Notes: a model not told the origin generated them from the letters alone. A stretch of DNA of 64,000 nt from CAG-791 sp045117315 (GCA_045117315.1 JBGUNJ010000134.1:13778-77777), one strand, 5' to 3'. Counted from the stretch's first letter, positions 16,350 through 25,300 are shown. Numbers and translations are program-made.

Positions 16350-16400
16350 TATACCCATAATCACGCGCTCACAAACCCGCATGATTACAGCGTTGCTTTA
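16350..16400. repeat. Dispersed repeat family A, short copy
   Basis: ATAATCACGCGCTCACAAAC followed by CGCATGATTA matches the core seen at 33025, 59770 and 63785. Confidence 0.5.
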
Positions 16401-16811
16401 TTCGTACCTCTCTTCTTCAACGACACATTCACTCTTGATCTTTCCCACAAGAGACTGAAGGCCGTCGATCACATGCGGTCGTATATCTCCCCCGATCAGC
16501 ACCTGCATGATGGTGTCTCCCAGTACAAGCTCTCCGCTGTTGAGCCAGACACGAACATAATATATTCCCGGAAGCGCCAGTGTTTCCCCGATCGCGCTCT
16601 CCACTTTCGCATCATCATAGGAAAAAAACATGCCGCTGACAGGTCTGACGCCGGTTTCTCCATAGCGCACCTTTGCTTTTGCGGATTTTCTCACCACCCC
16701 GGTGTGCGTCAGATACATCCCGATCTTCTCCGCAGAGGGATCGGCCTTTGCCTCCCGGATCCAGGCGTCCTGCGAAGGGCAGTCCGCGGTTTTGATCAGA
16801 TATTGACTCAT
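16398..16811 (-). CDS. MoaE-like molybdopterin synthase large-subunit homologue
   Basis: A 137-aa protein. ATG 16811 is chosen because AAGGAG lies about nine bases upstream. The pattern GMYLTHTGVVRKSAK, then FSYDDAKVE, GIYYVRVWLNSGELVLGD and IMQVLIGGDIRP matches the MoaE-like family found in Firmicutes, related to the catalytic subunit of molybdopterin synthase. No other molybdenum-cofactor gene is in the window, so a role in that pathway is doubtful here. Its start overlaps the stop of the upstream nuclease-like gene (ATGA), so the two are translated together. Confidence 0.72.
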   Translation of the reverse strand: MSQYLIKTADCPSQDAWIREAKADPSAEKIGMYLTHTGVVRKSAKAKVRYGETGVRPVSGMFFSYDDAKVESAIGETLALPGIYYVRVWLNSGELVLGDTIMQVLIGGDIRPHVIDGLQSLVGKIKSECVVEEERYE

Positions 16812-18067
16812 TTTTCTATACTCCTTTCTTTCTGAAGGATCTCCCGGATATTTTTGTCTGTGGGTTCCAGGCTGTATGGCCACTCGATCAGCCTCACATC
16901 GTTCTGCTCACAGAGCTGGCGTTTCTGCCGGTCCAGTTCCTGTCTCTGCTCCAGAGCCTCCTCCCCTCCGAAAAAGGCGACCGGCCGATAATGCTGGATC
17001 CCCTGATATTCTATGGCTGTGCGAAGCGAAGGGATGAAAAGATCCAGGCTCTGCCGCCCCAGCCAGTCCGGCCGATACTGATATAGAATGTCGGGATGCC
17101 TCTTCCTCACCGCATGGAACAGACTCAGTTCATGTTTCCATTTGGGCTTGATCACCCCTTCCGCCGTCAGCTTTGTGCGGATCTTTGTTCGCTCCAGCCT
17201 CCAGTTTGTGCGGTATCCGTCCTTTTCCTCATAGAGCGCCAGGTCAGTATACCACCACTGAAAAAAAGGCATGACAATACGTGTCAGGTTGAGAAAAAAC
17301 TCCATCTCGGAGGAAAAATATCCGCATTCCAATATGTGACCGATATTCCGTCTGACATAGGTCGTCTTTGCAGGGTTGTGATAAAAGGGCAGATTTCCCT
17401 GATACTTCGCGATCCTGTCCGGAAGATAGGGCGACCGAAGAACGACCCCATCCTGCCACAGATGATTCTGATACCAGGGAAGAGAATAATCGTAGAGAGA
17501 ATACCCCCCGTACAGATCCTGAGATGTATTCGAATAGAGCAGATGAAACATCAGCAGGACCGGGTCCATATCCTTTTTATCAAATACAGCGAGATAGTGA
17601 ACTTTCTCCTCATCCGGAAAAAGGGATTTGACCGGACGAAAAAGCTCCGCCCTTTTGCACACTTCCATGATGACAAAAAACTGAGAAATAAAGCTCTCCG
17701 GAAAGAGGAAACAGGCCTTGCGGTCCGTATCCAGTCCCGAGAACTGGTCCATGAAAGCTTCCACGTAGGGATTTGGTGAAAACGGACCCGCAGCCTCGAT
17801 CAGCTGCTTTGACGCATGCCTGTAGGGAAGATCAGACCAGGACAGCTGCACCAGAAATTTCTCATACCCCCCGGAGACATACTCCTCCCTCAGCCCGTCG
17901 AAATCCTTCTGATAGGACTCGTGCTCCTCCAGGAGGGCATCCAGAGTCGAAAACACGGACATCTCATGGTATTGGGGATAACGGTCCCAGAGCAGGTCCA
18001 GCCGTTCAAACGAAAAAGAATTCTTCGGTTTTTCATGAACAGGAGGGTATTCAGTCATTGTCTTCAT
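16808..18067 (-). CDS. Large protein with C-terminal PD-(D/E)XK nuclease-like domain
   Basis: About 419 residues, start uncertain. The first 290 residues are unrecognised, rich in aromatic residues. The C-terminal 120 residues (PDILYQYRPDWLGRQSLDLF, then TAIEYQGIQHYRPVAFFGG, then RQKRQLCEQNDVRLIEWPYS) have the D...ExQ spacing and QGxQHY signature of restriction-endonuclease-like nucleases. Met 18067 and Met 18058 are candidates; neither has a strong ribosome site. An in-frame extension to 18223 is rejected because it reads through a family D repeat. It is translationally coupled to the MoaE-like gene. A role in DNA defence or repair is possible; nothing nearby confirms it. Confidence 0.65.
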   Translation of the reverse strand: MKTMTEYPPVHEKPKNSFSFERLDLLWDRYPQYHEMSVFSTLDALLEEHESYQKDFDGLREEYVSGGYEKFLVQLSWSDLPYRHASKQLIEAAGPFSPNPYVEAFMDQFSGLDTDRKACFLFPESFISQFFVIMEVCKRAELFRPVKSLFPDEEKVHYLAVFDKKDMDPVLLMFHLLYSNTSQDLYGGYSLYDYSLPWYQNHLWQDGVVLRSPYLPDRIAKYQGNLPFYHNPAKTTYVRRNIGHILECGYFSSEMEFFLNLTRIVMPFFQWWYTDLALYEEKDGYRTNWRLERTKIRTKLTAEGVIKPKWKHELSLFHAVRKRHPDILYQYRPDWLGRQSLDLFIPSLRTAIEYQGIQHYRPVAFFGGEEALEQRQELDRQKRQLCEQNDVRLIEWPYSLEPTDKNIREILQKERSIEK

Positions 18068-18068
18068 A

Positions 18069-18134
18069 TCAACACAGAGATGTACCCGCGGACGACTATG
18101 GTCAGCCGGGGGTTTACGCGCCGTTTCGATAAAA
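18069..18134 (+). repeat. Dispersed repeat family D
   Basis: GATGTACCCGCGGACGACTA, then CAGCCGGGGGTTT, then CGCGCCGTTTCGATAAA, immediately upstream of the minus-strand nuclease-like gene. Confidence 0.75.
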
Positions 18135-18230
18135 ATTATCACAGAAGAGCCGGGCAAAATATATGCATCTGAATCAAAATAGTTTTTACCGTTTTTAACA
18201 GCGTTTCTTTGTTTTTTCTGCATATATTTT

Positions 18231-18259
18231 TTGTCCGCTCAGCCATTATTTGCTACAAT
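18231..18259 (+). promoter_or_regulatory. Promoter candidate without a following gene
   Basis: TTGTCC (18231-18236), 17 bases, TACAAT (18254-18259). Downstream on + lie only the family B repeat and a terminator. Confidence 0.5.
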
Positions 18260-18312
18260 TATGAACCGGACAAATACAGCCATATATAAATATAACAAAG
18301 GATAAAACACAT

Positions 18313-18425
18313 TGCACGGGCCGTGTCATAAAATAGGGCAGAGGCGTCAATAATATGCCGCCCTCTGCCCCCAACCGGCCCGTGTCCGCCGTAAGGCGGA
18401 AAAATGCATTGCACGGGCCGTATCA
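18313..18425. repeat. Dispersed repeat family B, single copy
   Basis: Stem I (GGGCAGAGG/CCTCTGCCC) and stem II (CGGCCCGT/ACGGGCCG with inner CCGCC-GTAA-GGCGG) are both kept although loop sequences differ from the copies at 14831. Confidence 0.88.
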
Positions 18426-18432
18426 TAAACAA

Positions 18433-18510
18433 AAAAGCCCTTTACATCATTCCGGGGAAGTGAATCTAATCCACAGCCATCCGGATGATCGTAAAGGGCT
18501 TTTCTTAATT
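18433..18510. terminator. Bidirectional terminator
   Basis: AAAAGCCCTTTAC plus ATCAT and CCGG (18433-18455) pair with CCGGATGATCGTAAAGGGCT and TTT (18481-18503), loop about 25 bases. T runs follow on both strands, so it can end transcription of the minus-strand dehydrogenase and of anything on +. Confidence 0.85.
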
Positions 18511-18618
18511 CTTTTTTATGCTCATGGCGGTGAGCACGGCTCACTGACTCTCATGTCTTTAGGAAAATCTGTTCCGTCAGAGGTTCTGTCAGAGGTCAGA
18601 AATGATTTCTTTCCGCAT

Positions 18619-18714
18619 CGGTCAAGAGTCGGCAGCTCGTTTCTGAGGAAGGATTCCCTGCAGAATCAGTCAAGAGTCAGCAGCTCGTTCCTGAGGAAGG
18701 ATTCCTTGCAGGCA
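18619..18714 (-). repeat. 48-base duplication of the dehydrogenase gene tail
   Basis: Two adjacent copies (18619-18666, 18667-18714) of the sequence coding the C-terminal KESFLRNELLTLD. The inner copy is coding, the outer one lies past the stop codon. Confidence 0.92.
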
Positions 18715-19682
18715 TAGGCGACCCTGGTAGCCTTTGTGCCGTCATAGACGTTGGGCTCTGCAGCCTGTCCCTTGGCCACATAATCGCAGAAGACTTCCAT
18801 CTCGGTGATGTAGGCATCGTGCCAGCGGCTGACGAAATCCTGGAAGCACTCGTGGCAGACGCCGTTGGTGCTGAGAACCTCTACCAGAGAGGAGGAAGGG
18901 GTTGTGCCGATTCTGAGAGTTCCGTGAGTTCCGACGATCTCAGTCTCAACAGCGGAGCCGTGGGCAGCAGTCCTGCCGGCAAACATGAAGGCCATAGCGT
19001 CGTTCTCACACTGCATCAGGCAGGATACGTTGTCGCCGTCATCCCAGTCCTTGAACTGCGGGAACTCGAAGCAGCCGCCGATTGCCCAGATCTTCTTGGG
19101 TTCGGAACCGGTGAGCCAGCGGATCAGGTCGATGTCATGGATGGACATATCGATGAACTGGCCGCCGGAAGTGGGTGCGAAAGGCAGATAGCTGTCGAAT
19201 GTGGACCTGGGATCCTCTGAATAGCAGCGTACAAGGACAACTTTTCCGATGTCGCCGTTGTCGATCTTCTGCTTTGCGATCCTGTAGGATTTATCAAAGC
19301 GGCGCATGAAGCCCAGCATGAAGATCTGATTGGGATGAGCCTTGATGATCTCTTCTGCCGCAAGGCACTTCTCGACGTTCTCTGCCAGAGGCTTCTCGCA
19401 GAATACATGCTTGCCAGCTTCCATAGCGATACGGATCATATCCACATGAGAGGCTGTATTGGTGAAGATCGCAACTGCTTCCACTTCGGGATCCGCGCAC
19501 ATTGTCGCAGGATCAGAATAAATCTTTTCAACGTTCAGCTCGTCAGCGACTTCCTTTGCGCGGGGAGCATTTCCGTCGCAGATCGCTACCAGTTCCATTC
19601 CGGGAACACGGTTCGCGATGTTGCACGCATGCTCATAACCAAGACGTCCGACTCCGATAACACCCATTTTAAGCTTCTTCAT
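18666..19682 (-). CDS. iolG: Gfo/Idh/MocA oxidoreductase, inositol 2-dehydrogenase-like
   Basis: A 338-aa NAD(P)-dependent dehydrogenase. ATG 19682 follows AAAGGAG. The Rossmann start is MGVIGVGRLGYEHA; the catalytic EKP is in HVFCEKPLAENV; a second conserved region reads GGQFIDMSIHDIDLIRWL with the substrate-binding Asp/His. The overall pattern is closest to myo-inositol 2-dehydrogenase, which oxidises inositol to scyllo-inosose, but no other iol gene is nearby, so a different cyclic polyol or sugar is possible. An AraC regulator lies upstream on the same strand. The 3' end has been duplicated (see the 48-base repeat). Confidence 0.82.
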   Translation of the reverse strand: MKKLKMGVIGVGRLGYEHACNIANRVPGMELVAICDGNAPRAKEVADELNVEKIYSDPATMCADPEVEAVAIFTNTASHVDMIRIAMEAGKHVFCEKPLAENVEKCLAAEEIIKAHPNQIFMLGFMRRFDKSYRIAKQKIDNGDIGKVVLVRCYSEDPRSTFDSYLPFAPTSGGQFIDMSIHDIDLIRWLTGSEPKKIWAIGGCFEFPQFKDWDDGDNVSCLMQCENDAMAFMFAGRTAAHGSAVETEIVGTHGTLRIGTTPSSSLVEVLSTNGVCHECFQDFVSRWHDAYITEMEVFCDYVAKGQAAEPNVYDGTKATRVAYACKESFLRNELLTLD

Positions 19683-20018
19683 GTTTTGTCTCCTTTCTGA
19701 AACCCTTTCTTGTATAACATGATGTCTCTTTATAACAATTCCCTTTTGCGGCAATTCCTATATTCCTGTGTGCCGCGCTTCTGTTTTTCACTGTAGACAT
19801 GATACCGCCTGAGCTGCAGTTTTCTCTTCATAAATCTTGCTTTCATTATAAATCCGCAGGCAAAAAAATAGGCTGTTTTACGGCTTTTCGGAATGAATTT
19901 TTTCAAAATATTGCTTTTGCGGCTCTCCGGGATGGATTTTTGCAAAAACTGCCATTGCGGCATTCCGGAGATGAGTTCTTTCATGGTGTGCCCGCGGAAG
20001 ACTTCGCCGGCCGGTGCT
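19683..20018. other. Gap between dehydrogenase and its AraC regulator
   Basis: Contains imperfect repeats of a TTTTGCGGC..TCCGGAATGA-like unit (about 19873-19985) and, at its right end, a truncated family D repeat. No gene seen. Confidence 0.5.
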
Positions 20019-20020
20019 TC
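19983..20020 (+). repeat. Dispersed repeat family D, truncated
   Basis: GTGTGCCCGCGGAAGACTTC followed by GCCGGCCGGTGCTTCAC, running into the last codons of the AraC gene on the other strand. Confidence 0.55.
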
Positions 20021-20921
20021 ACTTTCCCTCTTTGCTCACGACGTACTGCCTCCTGAATTCTCCGGGAGCCATTCCGACATGCCTGGAAAACTGCTGGTTG
20101 AAATGGCTCTGCGCATCGTAGCCGAGACTGTAGGCAATCTCCGAGATTGATTTCTTCGTGTGGATCAGCAGGGTCTGCGCCTCCCCGATGCGTCTCTTCT
20201 GCAGGTAGGTCATCGGGGCATAGCCGCACATGTCCTTGAAGACATGCGACATGTAATAGGTGCTCACGTTCAGGGCGTCGGCAATCATCTGCAGGGTCAG
20301 GGGCTCCCGGAAATTCGCGTCAATATAGCGCTTGACCCGGTTTCCCAGAATAGACTCCTCCTCTTCAGACTCGATCAGGGGACTGTCCTGATGCTCGGCG
20401 ACTGCCAGAGCCATGGAAAGAAAAGAGAGCATCAGCCCGTGAGAATAGGTTGCCGCACCGGCGAACTGGCCGGACAGCAGCTGAAACATGATCCCGCACA
20501 GGCCGTCCATCTCTTCAAAAAGGACATCCGCCCAGAATACGCATCCCTTATCCGCGGGGAGCAGGGCGTTTTCAGGCAGCCCCGGCATCCTCAGTCCCCC
20601 GACTGCGACACACCAGGTTTCCACCTCCGCGCCTTCCGCGGCGACTTCATCGTGGACGATACCCGGATTGTAGACCAGGAGATTCCCCTTTTTGACGGCG
20701 TACTGCCTGTGGTCGACCAGGTAGCTGCTTTGCCCCTCCGTGATCAGGACGACCTCCGTATAATCATCGTGCGCGTGCATGACCCTGGGATGCCGGCTCG
20801 CATCCAGCCTCTGCCTGCTGACATAAAGAAGGCGGGGAACATTGTCCCCGGTGAAAATCTGCTCCGCGTCATGCTTCACAAAGCATTGTACCTGCAGCTC
20901 CCTTTTTCCCTGTTCCGACAT
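20019..20921 (-). CDS. AraC-family regulator with cupin domain
   Basis: A 300-aa transcription factor. An N-terminal cupin-like sensor domain (about 25-170) has HAHDDYTEVVLITEG and KKGNLLVYNPGIVH. The C-terminal double helix-turn-helix (about 200-295) has LQMIADALNVSTYYMSHVFK and SISEIAYSLGYDAQSHFNQQ. AGAAAGG precedes the ATG. It is upstream of the iolG-like gene on the same strand and probably controls it; the inducer is unknown. Confidence 0.9.
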   Translation of the reverse strand: MSEQGKRELQVQCFVKHDAEQIFTGDNVPRLLYVSRQRLDASRHPRVMHAHDDYTEVVLITEGQSSYLVDHRQYAVKKGNLLVYNPGIVHDEVAAEGAEVETWCVAVGGLRMPGLPENALLPADKGCVFWADVLFEEMDGLCGIMFQLLSGQFAGAATYSHGLMLSFLSMALAVAEHQDSPLIESEEEESILGNRVKRYIDANFREPLTLQMIADALNVSTYYMSHVFKDMCGYAPMTYLQKRRIGEAQTLLIHTKKSISEIAYSLGYDAQSHFNQQFSRHVGMAPGEFRRQYVVSKEGK

Positions 20922-21074
20922 CGCACTGTTCCTTTCTGAAACCGGGTCAGTCTGACTATATTCACTGTCCCCGCACCATACGGGCGGAACCTCTGGTGCG
21001 GGTGTGAATTGTGACGAAACCGGAATCCTGCCCCGGAAACCGTCTCGTCCGTCCGCTCTCCCTGCTGTTTCTCA

Positions 21075-21160
21075 GATCTGTCATCTATTTTTATCCATCA
21101 TCTGTTTTTATCTGCCATCTTTTTTATCTCCTATATGTTTTATCCACCATCTATTTTGCC
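21075..21160. repeat. Tandem repeat, about 17-base units
   Basis: Five imperfect copies of ATCTGTTTTTATCCATC, strongly T-rich on the + strand. Confidence 0.75.
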
Positions 21161-21358
21161 ACGTCAAACTTAAAAACCGCAAGCCTCCGGCAGAATAATT
21201 CACGCAATTCTGCCCCCCATATCTCACTTTCGGTGCTCTCGGGGGCCGAAAAAGGATTGTCTTTAGTGTGAAATATAGATAATTTCACTGAATTTTAACA
21301 AAAATCAACTCATTTTTTATCTGTTTTTATCAGAATATAGTATAATTGATTCATAATT

Positions 21359-21400
21359 GTTGCCATGGGCGAGTGCCCGCAAACATGTATACAGACTCTT
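21359..21400. repeat. Dispersed repeat family A, short copy
   Basis: TTGCCATGGGCGAGTGCCCG then CAAACATGTAT matches the core at 63785 (TTGTGGCCATGGGCGCGTGC, then CAAACATGTAT). Confidence 0.6.
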
Positions 21401-21620
21401 AGATTAAAGCTGTTCTCTGCTTCTCAGGTTTCGCTCACAAGGAAAAATCCTGCAAATGCCCGGGGGACCCCGGTATCTGCATCCGTCTTTTCCTCCGCTT
21501 TAATCATACCTGCCATGCCGGAGCACTTCAGTGCGGCGGAAACATTTGCACTACAAATCCGTCACAGAAATCCGGCTCCGAATCACTACCGTTTATTCGT
21601 ATAAGAGGAGGTAGCTTTTA

Positions 21621-23300
21621 ATGAAACGACTAATAGCTGTTTTGCTTGCGCTGGTACTTATCGTAATGCCGGTAAGTGCCGAAACCGGATCTTTTTTTGA
21701 CTATACAGACGACATACTTGAGAACGGAGACCTCATCTACTATTTCCAGGAGCTTTCACTGACCCTGCCCGCGTCATGGCGCGGAAAAGTCATGGCGGAG
21801 CAGCATGACGGCGGAGTCTCCTTCTACCAGATCTCCAGCCATGAGAAGTATCTGGAAGAAGGCATCAAAACAGGCGGTTTTCTGTTTGAGCTCGGAGCCA
21901 GTGTAAACCACAGCTTCTCGCAGCTGCCTTCCTTTAAATACATAGGCTTCTGCGAGGAATCGGCGATGAATTACTATCTGAGGCTCCCCACGGACTATCC
22001 CGCCTACAACGAGGAGTCCATCCGGGCCGAGTATGACGAGATGCTTGGTCAGGTCGATTATGTTGTCGAGAACGCGAAGTTCTATGCCGATAAGGACAAA
22101 GAGAAAGACAGCGATGACACACCCACTCCCGCAGGCGCATATGAAGAAAATTCATCGGAGGGGATTACTTCCGGGCTTGCCGGTTCGGATGCGGTTTCAG
22201 AGGACAAGGAAGAAGCGGAAGAGAGCGGCAGCCAGAATCCTTCCTGGACACCTCAGCAGGTCCGCTACTCATTTGAGCACAGCATGATGCCCCGGTATTT
22301 TTACGACAGACCTGATGCCATGCTGGGCGCCATCTACCACAACGGTTTCTATCCTCTCTGGAATGTCGTATGCCAGGAAAACAATGTGAATCCCACCTAT
22401 CCCGAGAAAGATTACATCGTACACTGGTATACCGTTGACCAGAAGGCCGAGCTGGTCCAGATCGAGCTTCCCGACCCCGATTCCTCCACGCTCTGCTACC
22501 GGATCTACTTCGTCTACGGTCCCGACGAGGACGACGCTGTCTATTACACCCTTGAAAGTGATGAGTTCACTCCGGACTCCACTCTCCTCTGCACATGGGA
22601 CAAAGACAGGAATCACAATGTCCTCAACACGCTGGAGAACCTGGACAAAAATGACAGCGGCTACGCGGACGCTCTGAAAAAAGAAGCTGAGATGATCGCC
22701 CAGATGGCCGGCATAAGCGGAGAACTGGAGCTGGATCCCAATGCGGTTTCGGTCACAGATACTGCCGATACTGCCAGTACTGCCGGTAAGAGCATTGATA
22801 AAAACGAAGGCGGCTCTGACGAGGATAAGGACCTGCAGAAAATCCAGTGCCCGCAGCAGGGATTCTCGATCAAAGCGAAAGAGTCCTATCCCTGGGATTA
22901 TCAGGTGGGAACCGGCATCACTGTCTATACCGGTCAGGAAGGCAGCATTCCCTATGTGATCGTCTTCCAGGGCGAAGATCTGATCGTCGAAGCCTACGAA
23001 TACATCAAAGAGCAGTATACTCCTCATATGAAGGAGAAATACGGGGACAGCCTGATCAGCATCGAGGAAAAAGAAGACTATGAAGTCGGCGGCAAGAAGC
23101 TGCCTGCAGGCATCTACACATACAAAGTAGGCGATTATACGATCGAGCAGATCCGTATCTATGACTCCACCGGAAAAGCGACTGTGGCATTCACCACCAA
23201 ATATATCAAGGGAGAGGGCGAGGATACTCTCAAGGCACTGGATACAGCAGTCCGCACCTTTGAGGCACAGCAGTCCGGGGACAGCTTCACGGATTCCTGA
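21621..23300 (+). CDS. Secreted protein with two surface domains
   Basis: A 559-aa exported protein. AGGAGGTAG precedes the ATG. The signal peptide is MKRLIAVLLALVLIVMPVSA. Domain 1 (about 30-155) includes LSLTLPASWRGKV, VSFYQISSH, GGFLFELG and LRLPTDYPAYN, a pattern I recognise from secreted proteins of gut Firmicutes but whose function is not known. An acidic Ser/Glu/Asp linker follows (about 160-215), then a domain with aromatic residues (about 215-350), another linker, and a last domain (about 410-555: GFSIKAKESYPWDYQVGTGI, EGSIPYVIVFQGEDLIVEAY). No cell-wall anchor or lipobox is visible, so it is probably released or bound non-covalently. Confidence 0.72.
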   Translation: MKRLIAVLLALVLIVMPVSAETGSFFDYTDDILENGDLIYYFQELSLTLPASWRGKVMAEQHDGGVSFYQISSHEKYLEEGIKTGGFLFELGASVNHSFSQLPSFKYIGFCEESAMNYYLRLPTDYPAYNEESIRAEYDEMLGQVDYVVENAKFYADKDKEKDSDDTPTPAGAYEENSSEGITSGLAGSDAVSEDKEEAEESGSQNPSWTPQQVRYSFEHSMMPRYFYDRPDAMLGAIYHNGFYPLWNVVCQENNVNPTYPEKDYIVHWYTVDQKAELVQIELPDPDSSTLCYRIYFVYGPDEDDAVYYTLESDEFTPDSTLLCTWDKDRNHNVLNTLENLDKNDSGYADALKKEAEMIAQMAGISGELELDPNAVSVTDTADTASTAGKSIDKNEGGSDEDKDLQKIQCPQQGFSIKAKESYPWDYQVGTGITVYTGQEGSIPYVIVFQGEDLIVEAYEYIKEQYTPHMKEKYGDSLISIEEKEDYEVGGKKLPAGIYTYKVGDYTIEQIRIYDSTGKATVAFTTKYIKGEGEDTLKALDTAVRTFEAQQSGDSFTDS

Positions 23301-23510
23301 TCCGCACCCTGCATGCACACATCCTGACGCTTTGACAGCCTGTATAACGCCTGAAGTTCTATCGGCACGCCCCCGGCCTGCACCTTTGAGTTCAGAGGCA
23401 GTCCTGCCGCCTTGCCTCAGCCATCCGGTTCAGGCGGCATAAGCCACAGGAAGGGGCAGGGCGTCACACAGGCAATTTCATAAAAGGAAAAACAGCCCCA
23501 TAAAAATTGT

Positions 23511-23556
23511 AAGAACCGCGGCTCCTGTATGGGAAACCGCGGTTCTTTGTTTTATC
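23511..23556 (+). terminator. Terminator after the secreted-protein gene
   Basis: AAGAACCGCGG (23511-23521) pairs with CCGCGGTTCTT (23537-23547), then TGTTTTATCTTT. Confidence 0.82.
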
Positions 23557-23582
23557 TTTGCTTTTTATCTTTGTTTTTGTGG

Positions 23583-23643
23583 TTGAGCATAGATCATTTG
23601 AGCATAGATCATTTGGGCATAGTTCATTTGAGCATAGTTCACA
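23583..23643. repeat. Tandem repeat, 15-base units
   Basis: Four near-identical copies of TTGAGCATAGATCAT in a row. Confidence 0.92.
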
Positions 23644-23713
23644 TGCCCGGATTATTACAGCTGCCGGTCAGGTGATTACAGATGCTGAAATACATTTTTC
23701 AAAGACTGACCTG

Positions 23714-24829
23714 TCACTTCTCAAACGGGAATGTATACTGTGTCAGGCCGCATTCGTCACGCAGCTGGATCAGTTCTTTCTGGATGGAATCCCCGACAGG
23801 AACACCCTTGTCTTTGCGGTCCTGCCAGGCCAGCCATTCCTTCTCGCCCGCGGTGTAGATACGTTCCGCTCCGGGCTCCTTCTGAGAAGCCCGCAGGCCC
23901 CTGCAGATGTCTCCCGCAGTCTTCCTGAAAGTATCGAGGCCCATGAAAAACTCAGGATTGATCACAAAGAAGAAATGTCCCAGCCTGTACATCTGAGGGC
24001 TTCCGTCTTCGGACACACCGCTCAGGGCCTTCATAAAGGGACCTCCCGACAGGGCTGAAGACAGAATCTCCACAACTGTTGTAAAGCCATAGCCCTTGTA
24101 TCCGGCTGTCGCCTCTCCGCGTCCTCCCAGAGGGAGCAGGGCGACGTTGCCCTTGCGCATCTCTTTCAGAATCATACCCGAATCTGTCGGCACGCTGCCG
24201 TCCTTTGCGATCACACAGCCCTCGGGCGTGGGCTTGCCCATCCTCTCATAGAACTCGATCTTTCCGTTCTGGATGATGCAGGTGGCACAGTCCAGATTGA
24301 AATCAAATTCTTCATCGGTCGGTATTGTAAATGTCATGGGGTTGGTCCCCATCATGGGCTCTACTCCGAAGGTCGGGGCCACCGACGGCCTGGCATTGGT
24401 ACCGGAAATGCCGATCATACCCGCTTTCGCAGCCATAGTCGTCCAATATCCCGCTATTCCGTAATGTGTGGAATTGAAGATGGTGCCGCCTGCCATACCG
24501 TACTTGCCTGCCTTGTAAATCAGCATTTCCATCATCTTATGACTGGCCACCATACCCAAACCGTTATGAGCATCCATAACGAGCGTCGTAGGGGTCTCTT
24601 TTACGAGTTCGATCTTTGTTTCAGGAAGAAGTGTTCCGTTTTTGATACGGTCGAGATAAATCGGTTTAAAGCGGTTGCATCCATGGCTCTCAATGCCGCG
24701 CCGGTCACTTTCCAGAAGGACATCCGCACAGATTGCCCCGTCTTCCCTCGGCACACCATATTTCTCAAATACATCCACCATGAAATCATTCATGAGTTTC
24801 CAATCCACATAAGGTCTTGTCTCTGTCAT
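23714..24829 (-). CDS. Ldh2/malate-lactate dehydrogenase-family oxidoreductase
   Basis: A 371-aa NAD(P)-dependent 2-hydroxyacid dehydrogenase of the Ldh2/YlbC/AllD fold. Typical segments are SDRRGIESHGCNRF (substrate-binding Ser and His), GLGMVASHKMMEM, NSTHYGIAGYWTTMA, GTNARPSVAPTFG, GTNPMTFTIPT and GGRGEATAGYKGYGF. Substrates in the family include malate, lactate, ureidoglycolate and 2,3-diketo-L-gulonate; nothing around it picks one. AGGAGAG precedes the ATG. It is a single-gene unit. Confidence 0.88.
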   Translation of the reverse strand: MTETRPYVDWKLMNDFMVDVFEKYGVPREDGAICADVLLESDRRGIESHGCNRFKPIYLDRIKNGTLLPETKIELVKETPTTLVMDAHNGLGMVASHKMMEMLIYKAGKYGMAGGTIFNSTHYGIAGYWTTMAAKAGMIGISGTNARPSVAPTFGVEPMMGTNPMTFTIPTDEEFDFNLDCATCIIQNGKIEFYERMGKPTPEGCVIAKDGSVPTDSGMILKEMRKGNVALLPLGGRGEATAGYKGYGFTTVVEILSSALSGGPFMKALSGVSEDGSPQMYRLGHFFFVINPEFFMGLDTFRKTAGDICRGLRASQKEPGAERIYTAGEKEWLAWQDRKDKGVPVGDSIQKELIQLRDECGLTQYTFPFEK

Positions 24830-24978
24830 ATTTCATCTCTCCTGAAGCGCTGTATTTATGCAATAATAACCTGCCGCCGTATTTATACTCTCACCGGCTC
24901 TGTGTCTATTATACTATGCCTCCGTCTGTTATTCCACCGGTCCGAAAACAGATCTCCCCGCCAATCCTTTATATGGTG

Positions 24979-25046
24979 TTACAGCCTGCTGAAAACAATA
25001 CGCTTTTTGTGTATCACTGTTTCGCAGGACGCTCCCGCTCCGTGAA
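24979..25046. repeat. Dispersed repeat family E, copy 2
   Basis: TGCTGAAAACAATACGC, ATCACTGTTTCG, GGACGCTCCC and CTCCGTGAA appear in the same order as at 11471-11545. Confidence 0.8.
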
Positions 25047-25145
25047 CTTCTTTATATCAATCCTTTCCGGTTCTTTCCGAAAGAGCTCTCTTTCGGGCAG
25101 CCTGCTTTATTTTGTGGTAGAATAGTGACATCGCGGCACATTGTT

Positions 25146-25300
25146 TTTTTCGGGAAATCTTTTTGTGCGTGTATCCCATGTCTGAAGACACGGGTACTGC
25201 GCAATGAAAAATGACGAGACAGGCTTCTCTCAGCCACCTTTTGACCCTGACATCATAAATGATTTTTTGATAATGCTTTGCGCGATGAAGAATAAACCGG
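25146..25300. repeat. Dispersed repeat family C, one copy and a partial copy
   Basis: TTGTGCGTGTATCCCATGTC, TGAAGACACGGGTACTGCGC and AATGAAAAATGA (25146-25213), then TTTGCGCGATGAAGAATAAA (25277-25296), just ahead of the pepF ribosome site. Confidence 0.75.

Larger units (their letters stand above)
18266..18510 (+). ncRNA. Candidate small RNA containing repeat B
   Basis: A stretch of about 245 bases between a promoter candidate and a strong terminator, with no reading frame supported by a ribosome site. Its middle is a family B repeat with two conserved stems. This is inference from layout only; the same pieces could be unrelated. Confidence 0.3.
20922..21620. other. Long gap before the secreted-protein gene
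   Basis: Contains a tandem array at 21075-21160, a TATAAT at 21341-21346 with no clear -35, and a short family A repeat at 21359-21400. The short reading frames here have no ribosome sites and are not taken as genes. Confidence 0.5.
23301..23713. other. Gap between convergent genes
   Basis: Holds the terminator at 23511 and a 15-base tandem repeat at 23583-23643 and nothing else recognisable. Confidence 0.5.

Noticed and set aside
18068..18223. N-terminal extension of the nuclease-like gene
   Set aside because: It would translate a family D repeat and has no ribosome site.
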